A DNA stretch of 47,809 nt. Source: Alphaproteobacteria bacterium. Lineage in GTDB: Bacteria > Pseudomonadota > Alphaproteobacteria > Caulobacterales > Hyphomonadaceae. Below, one piece after another: positions 24,824-32,610 of the stretch. The position numbers were made by a program, and so were the translations under genes. Every line of letters begins with the position of its first letter. The first letter of the stretch is position 1. The stretch is from assembly GCA_018830285.1 (NCBI GenBank), contig JAHJSB010000025.1, positions 1 to 47,809 on the forward strand, read 5' to 3'. The notes beneath the pieces were generated by a model, which had not been told where the DNA came from, ran no database searches, and was given only the letters and a program-made list of their open reading frames with translations.

Positions 24824-26137
24824 TCATAGTCCGTATGGATAGGTGTCCGGTGCGCCTTCTGGCGCAGCTCCGAGGAGCGGCATGACCGCTTCGGTCTGTT
24901 CGAACCAAACGAGCGCATCGAACTGCCGGGCGAGGTTGGCTTCGAAATAGTGGCTCCAGCGTTCGGTCTCCGGCCTGTAAATCACGCCGATCGCCCGTTC
25001 GAGGCGGACATGGTCGAGGGCTTCCTGCAGCTCCGGGTCATTGCGCCAGTTGGTCAGGCTGGCCCGGCAGGCTGTCCCTTCAAAGACACGCTCCCATGAA
25101 TCCGACCGCGCAGGGATGACCTGTTTCGCGCGCGCCAGGCCGCCCCAGTCATCGGCCGCCATGACAGTGCCCGTGCTGGTCGAGAAGCCGATGGACGCAA
25201 CGTCTTTTCCGAACCGGTCGCGGCACAGCTGCCCGATATTGATTTCACCGCGTTCGCCCATGGCCGTGGCGCCGGCATTGCCGATATGCGAATTATGCGC
25301 CCACACGATGGCTTTCGAATCCGGCCCGGCACGCTCCAGCAGCCGGGTCAGCGTCGAGAACATGTGTGTGTCTCTCAGGTTCCAGCTGTTTTCGGACCCC
25401 TGGTACATGGAGCGATAATAGCGTTCCGCCGCCCATACGACGCGCGCGTTCTGCTCCGCATCGAAAAACGCGTCGCCATCCTTTCCGGAATATTCCAGAC
25501 GCTCTTCGAGGAGTTCGACCAATTGCCGGACAACTTCCTGCTCACACGTGTCACCGGTCCTGACAGCCTTTGCGCCGTAAATCTGTGGACGGCCGACAAA
25601 AGGAGACAGGCAGGCGTAGCGTTCACGCGCGGACGCAGCAGCAACCTGGTCAACCCGGTCCAGGTATTCCAGAACGGCTGCGATCGACTTGTCGAGGCTG
25701 TAAACGTCCAGTCCCCGAATGGCGACGCGGTCATCTTCTGGCTGCCCGTCATTCCACGCGCGTAACGCTGCGAGGCAATCTGCGAATTCCCGGTTTCGCC
25801 ACATCCATCGGGGAAAGTTCACGAATGCGTCGCGTTCGCCCCATGGTTCGCGGGCCCGCACGTAACGGTCCAGCTCAGCTGCATCGGGCCAGTCTCCTTC
25901 AATGGCAACAATCCGGAATCCGTGTCGGTCGACCAGTCTCTGGGTAATGGCGGCGCGTCCACGATAGAATTCGGAGGACCCGTGCGTGGACTCGCCCAGG
26001 AGGACAATCCGCGCATCGGCAAAACTGTCTGCAGCTTCCGCCAGCGCAGCATAGGGATTGTCTTCGCGCAGGCGAACCGCCTTGGCGCGGATCAGTTGTG
26101 AAAGATTGTCTCCCGGGAGGTGTCGAAGATCGGTCAT
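24824..26137 (-). CDS. Erythromycin-esterase-family protein
   Basis: A 437-residue member of the EreA-like family. ARIVLLGESTHGSSEFYRGRA at about 35-55 contains the conserved Glu and His of the active centre, IVAIEGDWPDAAELDRYVR follows, and IVWAHNSHIGNAG near 280 provides another His pair. Family members include macrolide esterases but most have no known substrate, and many sit next to phosphoribosyltransferase genes as here. Its ATG overlaps the stop of the upstream fusion gene by one base (TGATG), so they are coupled. I would not infer antibiotic resistance from this context. Confidence 0.85.
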   Translation of the reverse strand: MTDLRHLPGDNLSQLIRAKAVRLREDNPYAALAEAADSFADARIVLLGESTHGSSEFYRGRAAITQRLVDRHGFRIVAIEGDWPDAAELDRYVRAREPWGERDAFVNFPRWMWRNREFADCLAALRAWNDGQPEDDRVAIRGLDVYSLDKSIAAVLEYLDRVDQVAAASARERYACLSPFVGRPQIYGAKAVRTGDTCEQEVVRQLVELLEERLEYSGKDGDAFFDAEQNARVVWAAERYYRSMYQGSENSWNLRDTHMFSTLTRLLERAGPDSKAIVWAHNSHIGNAGATAMGERGEINIGQLCRDRFGKDVASIGFSTSTGTVMAADDWGGLARAKQVIPARSDSWERVFEGTACRASLTNWRNDPELQEALDHVRLERAIGVIYRPETERWSHYFEANLARQFDALVWFEQTEAVMPLLGAAPEGAPDTYPYGL

Positions 26138-27450
26138 CAGCTTTTTCCCCGTGCGGGTCCGGTTTCGCGAGACTCCGATGCCGCGAGAATCGCGACCACT
26201 TCGTCGTCGGACAATTGATGAAAATCCAGATAGTAGCGTCCGACTGAGTCAAAGCCATCGGGCGCGGCGAGCACGACGGCATCATCCACGAGCGCGCCGA
26301 GCGCCTTGAGTGTGTCCTGTCCCGCGACCGGCACGGCGATGATGATTTCCGCAGGACTTCTGCGTCTGACGGCGAGGATAGCCGCGCGCATGCTGGCACC
26401 GGTCGCGATGCCGTCATCGACAAGGATGGCCGAGCGGCCTTCGGCAGGGACCGGTTTTCGGTCCGGAAGGTAGATGAGGCGTCGCCGTTCGATCTCCTTG
26501 AGTTCGGCCTTCGCGAGCTGGGCAACCTGTCGCTCATCCATCCCGGTCGCGCGCATGACGCGCTCATTGTGCACGATATCGAATTGTTCCCCGTCCACTA
26601 CAGACGCGGCCGCCAGTTCCGGCTGGGAGGGCACGCCAATCTTGCGCACCATCAGGAGGTCGAGCGGGGCGCCCAGCGCATCGGCAATGGGCTTTGCGAC
26701 CGGCACGCCGCCGCGCGGCAGGGCGTAGACAACCGGGTCCGTGAATGTCCGCCCGGCCAGAACACGCGCCAGGACAAGGCCAGCCTGTTCGCGGCCCGTG
26801 AACGGGAGCGAAACGGTCTCGCTGGGTGAGAGGTGTTTCAGGAACCAGGCACCGGTCACGGCCAGAACATGGTCGAGCGTGCCGGGCTCCTCGAACAAGT
26901 GGCCCGCGCCCGGAATCACGATCAACCGCCGCTCGCAGCTCATGCGGCTGGCAGCCTCCTCGTTGAGCTTGAGCACATCGTGATCGTTTCCGCCGACGAC
27001 GAACAGGGAGGGCGCTGTCACTTGCGGCAAGGCCTCGCCAGCGAGGTCAGGACGTCCGCCCCGAGACACGACCGCCTTGACGTGCCGGGATGCGGCGGCG
27101 GCGGCAAGCGCGGCGCCGCCGCCAGTGCTGGCGCCGAACAGGCCAAGGGGCAGGGCGCTGAGGCGCGGCTGGGTCTGCGCCCAGTCAATGGCGAGACCAA
27201 CCCGCCCAGCCAGAAGAGGGATGTCGAAAACGTTGCGCCGCTCGCGTGCTTCTTCCTCCGTCAGGAGGTCGAACAGGAGCGTGGCGAAACCGAGTTGTTC
27301 GAAACTACGGGCGGCATGGGTATTCCTCGGAGAGTGGCGGCTGGATCCGCTGCCATGCGCGAAGACAATCAGCCCGCGGGCATCATCGGGTACGGTCAAG
27401 AGAGCCGCCAGGCCCAAGTCGCCGATCCTGATTTCTTCTGTCTCAGACAT
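26137..27450 (-). CDS. Alpha/beta-hydrolase fused to a phosphoribosyltransferase domain
   Basis: A 437-residue two-domain protein. Residues 1-210 are a dienelactone-hydrolase-like alpha/beta fold with nucleophile Ser108 in GASTGGG, probable acid Asp156 in GGNDHD and His184 in GAGHLF. Residues 215-430 are a type I phosphoribosyltransferase fold with VYALPRGGVPVA, MVRKIG and the PRPP loop VDDGIATGAS (344-353). Each domain keeps its key residues, so both may be active. ATG 27450 has GAGG 8-9 nt upstream; the frame to 27501 is longer but lacks support. It is the first gene of the operon with the erythromycin-esterase-family gene, and a perfect FNR-type box lies 60 bp upstream. The PRPP site suggests a link to the PRPP synthetase-like gene. 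Confidence 0.85.
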   Translation of the reverse strand: MSETEEIRIGDLGLAALLTVPDDARGLIVFAHGSGSSRHSPRNTHAARSFEQLGFATLLFDLLTEEEARERRNVFDIPLLAGRVGLAIDWAQTQPRLSALPLGLFGASTGGGAALAAAAASRHVKAVVSRGGRPDLAGEALPQVTAPSLFVVGGNDHDVLKLNEEAASRMSCERRLIVIPGAGHLFEEPGTLDHVLAVTGAWFLKHLSPSETVSLPFTGREQAGLVLARVLAGRTFTDPVVYALPRGGVPVAKPIADALGAPLDLLMVRKIGVPSQPELAAASVVDGEQFDIVHNERVMRATGMDERQVAQLAKAELKEIERRRLIYLPDRKPVPAEGRSAILVDDGIATGASMRAAILAVRRRSPAEIIIAVPVAGQDTLKALGALVDDAVVLAAPDGFDSVGRYYLDFHQLSDDEVVAILAASESRETGPARGKS

Positions 27451-27509
27451 CGCGTCATCCTCATCCAAGGGCGTCGCCTCAGAAGTTTCATGGATTTTCA
27501 CGACGGGCG

Positions 27510-27523
27510 TTGATGCGGATCAA
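27510..27523 (+). promoter_or_regulatory. Perfect FNR/FixK box between nrdJ and the hydrolase-PRTase operon
   Basis: TTGAT-GCGG-ATCAA is a perfect consensus box at the centre of the divergent gap. Class II spacing would place start sites near 27558 (nrdJ) and 27475 (fusion gene), both upstream of the chosen starts, but neither side has a good -10. Confidence 0.72.
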
Positions 27524-27622
27524 TGAAGCGCGCGTGCTGAAGGGCACGGTTCGATCATGCGGTTGCAAGCGGATGCTTGTGGTAGTCTTATCGGGAGTAT
27601 CGAACCCGAAGACCATTCAGGG

Positions 27623-29365
27623 ATGCCCGCACGCATGAAACGCTATCCTGCCCCCATCTCGGAAGGCATCTGGAAGCAGAAATACCGCTTCGGTGCGGAG
27701 GCGGGCATCGAGGATACGTGGCAGCGGGTCGCGCGCGCCATTGCATCGGTTGAGCCCTATGATGAGGATGCCTGGCAGGAGCGCTTTTTCGACATCCTGT
27801 CAGACTATCGTTTCCTGCCAGGCGGACGCATCCTGGCCAATGCCGGAACAGGCAGGACGGCGAGCCTGCTGAATTGTTTCGTGATGGGCGTGCTCGACGA
27901 TTCCATTGACGGCCTGTTCACAGCCCTTCGTGAAAGCGCGATCACGCTGCAGCAGGGCGGCGGAATCGGCCTGGATTTTTCACCCATTCGTCCAAAGGGT
28001 TCGCCCGCACAGCGGACGGGAAATGTCGCCAGCGGCCCGGTGTCGTTCATGCAGTTGTGGGATGCAATGTGCGAAACCGTAACGTCAGACCGGCAGCGCA
28101 GTGGTGCGATGATGGCGGTGCTGCGCTGCGACCATCCTGACATCGAGGCCTTTGTCGATGCCAAGCGGGAGGGAGGCGGCCTATCCCATTTCAATCTCTC
28201 GGTCCTTGTAACGGATGATTTTGTTCGCGCCGTCGACACCGGCGCGAACTGGACACTGACGTTCGGTGGCGAGACGGTCCGGGTCCTGAAAGCGGCCGAC
28301 CTTTGGGAGAGAATGCTCAGGGCCAGCTACGAGTCCGGTGAGCCGGGCGTCCTGTTTATCGACCGGATAAACCGCGAGAACAATCTTGGCTATGCCGAGA
28401 AAATATGTGCGGCAAACCCCTGCGGTGAGGTTCCATTGCCTCCCTACGGGGCCTGCGATCTCGGCTCGGTCAACCTGACCCGGTTCGTCCGTCGTCCGTT
28501 CATGCCGGACGCAGCGGTCGATTTCGAGGGTCTGGCAACCCTTGTGCACACAGCCGTTCGTTTCCTGGACAATGTCCTCGATGTCTCCCACTATGCGCTT
28601 GAGCAACAGGCAGCCCAAGCCGCTGAAAGTCGGCGGATCGGCCTCGGCGTGACGGGGCTGGCCGATGCGCTCATCATGCTCGGGATTCCCTATGGCAGCC
28701 TGCAAGGGCGGCAGGTCGCGGGCCATGTGCTGGAGACCATGCGGGATGCCGCCTATCGCGCGTCGGTCTCGCTGGCGCGGGAGAAGGACATCTTCCCGGC
28801 GCTGCAGACCGCAGAATTCCTGGCTCGCCCTTTCATTCGCCGGCTTCCGGAGGAACTCCGCGAAGACATCCGCACTCACGGGATACGCAACAGCCACCTC
28901 CTTGCGCTCGCGCCCACGGGGTCGATCAGCCTGCTCGCCGGAAACGTGTCGGCCGGGATCGAACCGTGCTTTGCCGGATCGGTCCAGCGGCTCATCCGGC
29001 GCGCAGATGGCAACGATGATGCCGTCGCGCTTGAAGACCACGCCCTGGGCCTCTGGCGGGAAATGGGGCATCACGACCCGTATCCGCCGGCCTTTGTTAC
29101 GGCACGAGAACTCTCGCCGGACGACCATCTTGCTATGCAGGCGACGGCACAAGGCTTTGTGGACAATGCCATCTCGAAGACAATCAATGTGCCGTCGGGC
29201 CTTCCGTTCGAGGCATTCCGCGATGTCTTCCGCGAGGCATACAAATTGGGCCTGAAGGGCTGCACGGTGTATCGGCAGGGCAGTCGTGGCACGGATATCC
29301 TGACGGCTGTTGCAGGGGCTGAATGTATCTTCGGAGCCTGCCGGACTGAAGACGGAGCGGTTTGA
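27623..29365 (+). CDS. nrdJ: Adenosylcobalamin-dependent (class II) ribonucleotide reductase, compact form
   Basis: Class II enzymes make deoxyribonucleotides with a B12-derived radical and need no oxygen. The 580-residue product has FLPGGRILANAGT, LLNCFVMG with the first redox Cys at about 85, LQQGGGIGLDFSPIRPKG, the N-x-C-x-E active site NPCGEVPLPPYGACDLGSVNL with the radical Cys at ~267, LALAPTGSISLLAGNVSAGIEP split around 430-450, and GLKGCTVYRQGSRG near the end. It is shorter than the ~750-1200-residue NrdJ seen in many relatives; the tail has ECIFGAC instead of a clear CxxC. ATG 27623 follows CAGGG; ATG 27635 is also possible. The perfect box upstream suits use when class I enzyme lacks O2. 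Confidence 0.9.
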   Translation: MPARMKRYPAPISEGIWKQKYRFGAEAGIEDTWQRVARAIASVEPYDEDAWQERFFDILSDYRFLPGGRILANAGTGRTASLLNCFVMGVLDDSIDGLFTALRESAITLQQGGGIGLDFSPIRPKGSPAQRTGNVASGPVSFMQLWDAMCETVTSDRQRSGAMMAVLRCDHPDIEAFVDAKREGGGLSHFNLSVLVTDDFVRAVDTGANWTLTFGGETVRVLKAADLWERMLRASYESGEPGVLFIDRINRENNLGYAEKICAANPCGEVPLPPYGACDLGSVNLTRFVRRPFMPDAAVDFEGLATLVHTAVRFLDNVLDVSHYALEQQAAQAAESRRIGLGVTGLADALIMLGIPYGSLQGRQVAGHVLETMRDAAYRASVSLAREKDIFPALQTAEFLARPFIRRLPEELREDIRTHGIRNSHLLALAPTGSISLLAGNVSAGIEPCFAGSVQRLIRRADGNDDAVALEDHALGLWREMGHHDPYPPAFVTARELSPDDHLAMQATAQGFVDNAISKTINVPSGLPFEAFRDVFREAYKLGLKGCTVYRQGSRGTDILTAVAGAECIFGACRTEDGAV

Positions 29366-29413
29366 GAGCCTGACGTTTTGACCGGCATTCCTCTACGGCA
29401 TCCCTTGTCAGAA

Positions 29414-29433
29414 AATTAGAACGCGTTCTAATT
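29414..29433. promoter_or_regulatory. Perfect 20-bp palindrome, probable TetR-family operator
   Basis: AATTAGAACGCGTTCTAATT is a perfect inverted repeat 24 bp before the first small gene of the catabolic operon and 48 bp after nrdJ. Its TAGAAC-N2-GTTCTA core is of the kind bound by TetR-family lipid/steroid catabolism repressors such as KstR. The TetR gene at the end of the operon is the natural candidate to bind it. Placed here it would overlap the operon promoter. Confidence 0.7.
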
Positions 29434-29456
29434 AGAGAAACAGCGGAGCTTTCTTC

Positions 29457-29696
29457 ATGCCAGTCGATAACCTCTCTCGAGTGCGAAAATCTATCCTCCC
29501 TACAGAGGGAGATACATGGAGCATCGTCGCCAAACGCGAACTTCCGGAACTCTCCCTGGATGAGGCGCTGGCCAAGCTGCAAAGTTGGAACCTGCACGTC
29601 TTCATGCGCGCAGCAGGGGCGATGGCCGCGCCCGGTGGTGGCAATCCAATCCTGCCAAGCGATGTCGTTTTCATCGAGCCGCCGCTGGCGACCTGA
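29457..29696 (+). CDS. Small protein of unknown function, LysM-like pattern
   Basis: A 79-residue product that I do not recognise with certainty. GDTWSIVAKRELPELSLDEAL, then LQSWNLHVF, and a final ILPSDVVFIEPP recall a LysM module (GDT-W-IA, N, LPGD-V--PP), with an Ala/Gly-rich insertion between, but there is no signal peptide. GGAG lies 9 nt before the ATG. It is the first gene after the palindrome, and its stop overlaps the next ATG by one base (TGATG). The coupling with a second small gene and the amidohydrolase suggests a shared function. Confidence 0.6.
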   Translation: MPVDNLSRVRKSILPTEGDTWSIVAKRELPELSLDEALAKLQSWNLHVFMRAAGAMAAPGGGNPILPSDVVFIEPPLAT

Positions 29697-29950
29697 TGAG
29701 CGGTGCTGTCATCAGCCGGGTACAGCTTGCCGCCGCGCATGACGGCGATGCCGAACTTGTGGTGACGCTCCGCTATGAGAACGGCGGAGAGTCGCTGGTG
29801 CCACTGGATGAACATGCCGCGCGGGTCCTGATGGGATCGTGCGGCGCAGACGATCCTGACGACCTGGTCGGGAAAGGCTGGGGGCTCGTGCGCGACGCGC
29901 TGGAAGCATCCTCGAACAGATTTATGAATTCAAATTCAAACGCTCAATGA
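29696..29950 (+). CDS. Small conserved-looking protein of unknown function
   Basis: An 84-residue product with no motif I can name. VQLAAAHDGDAELVVTLRYENG reads as a beta hairpin, LDEHAARVLM and LVGKGWGLVRDALEASSNRF as two helices. It is soluble and acidic with a polar Asn/Ser tail. Translation starts at the ATG embedded in the stop of the preceding gene, so the two are made together, and the amidohydrolase begins 15 bp downstream. The composition and coupling argue for a real gene; the function is open. Confidence 0.6.
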   Translation: MSGAVISRVQLAAAHDGDAELVVTLRYENGGESLVPLDEHAARVLMGSCGADDPDDLVGKGWGLVRDALEASSNRFMNSNSNAQ

Positions 29951-29965
29951 GAGAAGGATCTGACA

Positions 29966-31651
29966 ATGTATGATCTTGTCATCAGAAACGGAAAAGTCGT
30001 CGATGGATCGGGCGCGCCTGCCTATAGCGCGGATGTCGCGGTCAATGGAAACCGGATCGTCAAGATCGGGAAAATCACTGAAGCGGCACGGTCGGAAGTT
30101 GACGCTGCCGGTAAGGTCGTGACGCCGGGCTTTATTGATCCCCATACGCATTTCGATGCGCAGCTGCTGTGGGACGGATGTGCGAAGCCTGCGCTGTCCC
30201 ATGGTGTGACGACTATTGTTTCCGGAAACTGCTCGCTGTCGCTTGCGCCGCTCAAGGCCAAGCACCGCATGAAGCTGGTCGGCATGTTCAACCAGATCGA
30301 AGAGATGCCGCTGAAGGCGTTCAAGGAAGGTGTCGTCTGGGATTGGGAAACCTTCTCTGATTATATCACGCGCATCCGCAAGGGTCTGGCCATCAATGTC
30401 GCACCGCTGGTCGGCCATAGCGTCATCCGTCTCTGGGTGATGAACGACGCGGCCATGGAGCGGACCGCGACGGATGCCGAAATCGCGGAGATGCAGGGCG
30501 TATTGCGCGAATGCCTCGACGCCGGCGCTGTCGGCCTGTCGACCAGCTATGTCGACATGGATGAGCGCCTGCAGCCGGTGCCAAGCCGGTACGCCGATGC
30601 CCGCGAAGTCGACGCGCTGGCCAGCGTGCTGGGTGAGTATGGCCGGGTGCTGCAGATCGTGCCGGAATTCTATGATGCGGACCTGACCATCGCGCGTCTC
30701 GACCAGCTGGCTGAGCTGTCGCTGAAGCACAATATCCCGACAACGTTCTCGCCATTGTTCGTCAATGCGGACAATCTTGATGCTGTCGCGCGGGTGATGA
30801 AACGCGTGGACGAGCAGTTTGACCGCGGCGCTCGGGTCTGGCCGCAGGTGCAGACGCGTCCGATCGACATCAGCTTCAGCTTTGCCGTTCCGAGCCTGCT
30901 ATTCATGCGGATGCCGACCTGGTACCGGATCATACGTTTTGGCACCCCGGCCGAAATCATGGCCGCGTTCAGCGACCCGGATAACCGCTCGAAACTCTTA
31001 CAGGAAGCATCAGCGCTCGGGCCGCTCTGGCCAACCCTGATCTTCCGTCACGCAAACACCGCCGCGAACCAGAAATATATCGGCCAGACACTTGAGCAGA
31101 TCGCCAAGGCGCGAGGCACGACCCCGGTCGAGGTCATGATCGACCTGTCGCTGGAAGAGGAACTTGACGCGCATTTCCTGTCATCCGGCATGGGGCACAA
31201 TAACGACAAGGCCGTGGGCGACCTGCTGAGCCATCCCCGTGTCCATATTGGCGCCAGTGATGGCGGCGCGCATATCCTGTCCTTCTCGACCTATGGTGAT
31301 ACGGGATACCTTTTCTCGCACTTCGTCCGGGACCTGGAAGCCATGAGCCTTGAGTCCGCCGTGAAGAAGATCACGTCCGACACCGCGGCCATCTGGGGCA
31401 TCCCGCAACGGGGCCTCCTGCAGGAAGGTTATGTAGCTGATATCGCCGTGTTCGATGCAGCGACGATTGAGCGTGGCGAAGAGAAATTCGTGAATGACGT
31501 TCCGGGCGACGGATACCGCTATGTGCGGGATTCCCATGGCGTGGACACGGTGATCGTTGGTGGCGGAGTCGCGTGGACGGCCAAGGATGGCTACAAGGAT
31601 GCCTGTGGTGAAGTCCTCCCCGGCGCGGTCGCAGAGAAGGTTGCCGCATGA
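29966..31651 (+). CDS. Amidohydrolase of the N-acyl-D-amino-acid deacylase (D-aminoacylase) type
   Basis: A 561-residue metal-dependent hydrolase. The N-terminal beta sandwich (DLVIRNGKVVDGSGAPAYSADVAV) leads into the first metal motif GFIDPHTHFDAQLLWDG (residues ~52-68). The TIM barrel continues with VSGNCSLSLAPL, GLSTSYVDMD and the late GASDGGAH motif near 430. The C-terminus returns to the sandwich with EGYVADIAVFDAATI. Members annotated as D-aminoacylases act on diverse amides and cyclic substrates, so the substrate here is unknown. GAAGGA precedes the ATG. It overlaps the epoxide hydrolase gene by 4 bp (ATGA), inside the palindrome-controlled operon. Confidence 0.85.
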   Translation: MYDLVIRNGKVVDGSGAPAYSADVAVNGNRIVKIGKITEAARSEVDAAGKVVTPGFIDPHTHFDAQLLWDGCAKPALSHGVTTIVSGNCSLSLAPLKAKHRMKLVGMFNQIEEMPLKAFKEGVVWDWETFSDYITRIRKGLAINVAPLVGHSVIRLWVMNDAAMERTATDAEIAEMQGVLRECLDAGAVGLSTSYVDMDERLQPVPSRYADAREVDALASVLGEYGRVLQIVPEFYDADLTIARLDQLAELSLKHNIPTTFSPLFVNADNLDAVARVMKRVDEQFDRGARVWPQVQTRPIDISFSFAVPSLLFMRMPTWYRIIRFGTPAEIMAAFSDPDNRSKLLQEASALGPLWPTLIFRHANTAANQKYIGQTLEQIAKARGTTPVEVMIDLSLEEELDAHFLSSGMGHNNDKAVGDLLSHPRVHIGASDGGAHILSFSTYGDTGYLFSHFVRDLEAMSLESAVKKITSDTAAIWGIPQRGLLQEGYVADIAVFDAATIERGEEKFVNDVPGDGYRYVRDSHGVDTVIVGGGVAWTAKDGYKDACGEVLPGAVAEKVAA

Positions 31652-32610
31652 GCTGGCCGGGCATCACCGAGCGCCGGATCGCGACCAACGGAATCGAACT
31701 CAATATAGCCGAGGCCGGTGAGGGGCCGCTTGTCCTGCTGCTGCATGGGTTTCCGGAATCCTGGTATTCTTGGCGGCACCAGTTCAAGCCCCTCGCGGAT
31801 GCCGGCTATCACGTGGTCGCGCCCGACATGCGGGGCTATGGTAAGAGCGACAAGCCGTCAGAAATCGAGGCCTACAACCAGGTCGAAGTGGTCAATGACA
31901 TTATCGGAATCGTACCGGCGCTCGGATACGAAAAAGCTGTCGTGATCGGGCATGACTGGGGTGCGCCAACGGCGTGGGCGACAGCGCTCCATCACCCGGA
32001 CGTTGTCCGCGCCGTTGGTGCGCTGTCGGTGCCGTTCCTGCCCCGGTCGCCGGTTCCGCCGATGGCGATGATGCGCGAAGTCTACAAAGGCCAGTTCTTC
32101 TACCAGCTCTATTTCTTCGAACCGGGTGTCGCGGAGGCGGAATTCGAAGCCGACATTCACACGGCCCTGAAAAAATTCCTCGTCATGGCGGGCGGCGAAA
32201 CGGACCTGGCCGCCCTGCCGCCGAAGGCGGAAGATGACGACATGTTCTCCAGCCTGCCCGATCCTGAAACGCTGCCTGCCTGGCTGAGCGACGCAGACCT
32301 GGATTTCTACGCCGGAGAGTTCGAGCGCTCAGGCATGCGCGGGCCGCTCAACTATTACCGCAACCATGACCTGACCTGGGAACTGACCAAGGACGGGCCG
32401 ACGTCGATTTCCCAACCGGCGTTTTTCGTCGCCGGCGCAAATGACGGCGTGATCATGATGGCAGCGGAGCTCTTGAAGATCATGCCGCAATTCGTGACGG
32501 ACCTGCGCATCAACGCGTTGATCCCGAAGATCGGGCACTGGACGCAACAGGAGGCACCCGAAGCGGTCAATGAGCACATTCTTGCATTCCTGAATGAGAT
32601 CGACGGATGA
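31648..32610 (+). CDS. Alpha/beta-hydrolase, epoxide hydrolase type
   Basis: A 320-residue enzyme expected to open epoxides to vicinal diols. HGFPESWYSWRHQ (33-45) is the oxyanion-hole motif, the nucleophile is Asp103 in VIGHDWGAPTAW, which separates epoxide hydrolases and dehalogenases from Ser esterases, and the catalytic His is in KIGHWTQQEAPE near the end. A cap domain occupies about residues 145-235 with candidate Tyr ring-opening residues. It overlaps both neighbours by 4 bp, amidohydrolase and FAD monooxygenase, which argues for one pathway with the monooxygenase supplying an epoxide. Confidence 0.87.
   Translation: MSWPGITERRIATNGIELNIAEAGEGPLVLLLHGFPESWYSWRHQFKPLADAGYHVVAPDMRGYGKSDKPSEIEAYNQVEVVNDIIGIVPALGYEKAVVIGHDWGAPTAWATALHHPDVVRAVGALSVPFLPRSPVPPMAMMREVYKGQFFYQLYFFEPGVAEAEFEADIHTALKKFLVMAGGETDLAALPPKAEDDDMFSSLPDPETLPAWLSDADLDFYAGEFERSGMRGPLNYYRNHDLTWELTKDGPTSISQPAFFVAGANDGVIMMAAELLKIMPQFVTDLRINALIPKIGHWTQQEAPEAVNEHILAFLNEIDG

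Noticed and set aside
29414..29433. Calling the palindrome a true KstR operator
   Set aside because: Only the core resembles the KstR site, and no steroid-degradation genes such as hsaC or kstD are in the window; a generic TetR operator is as far as the sequence goes.
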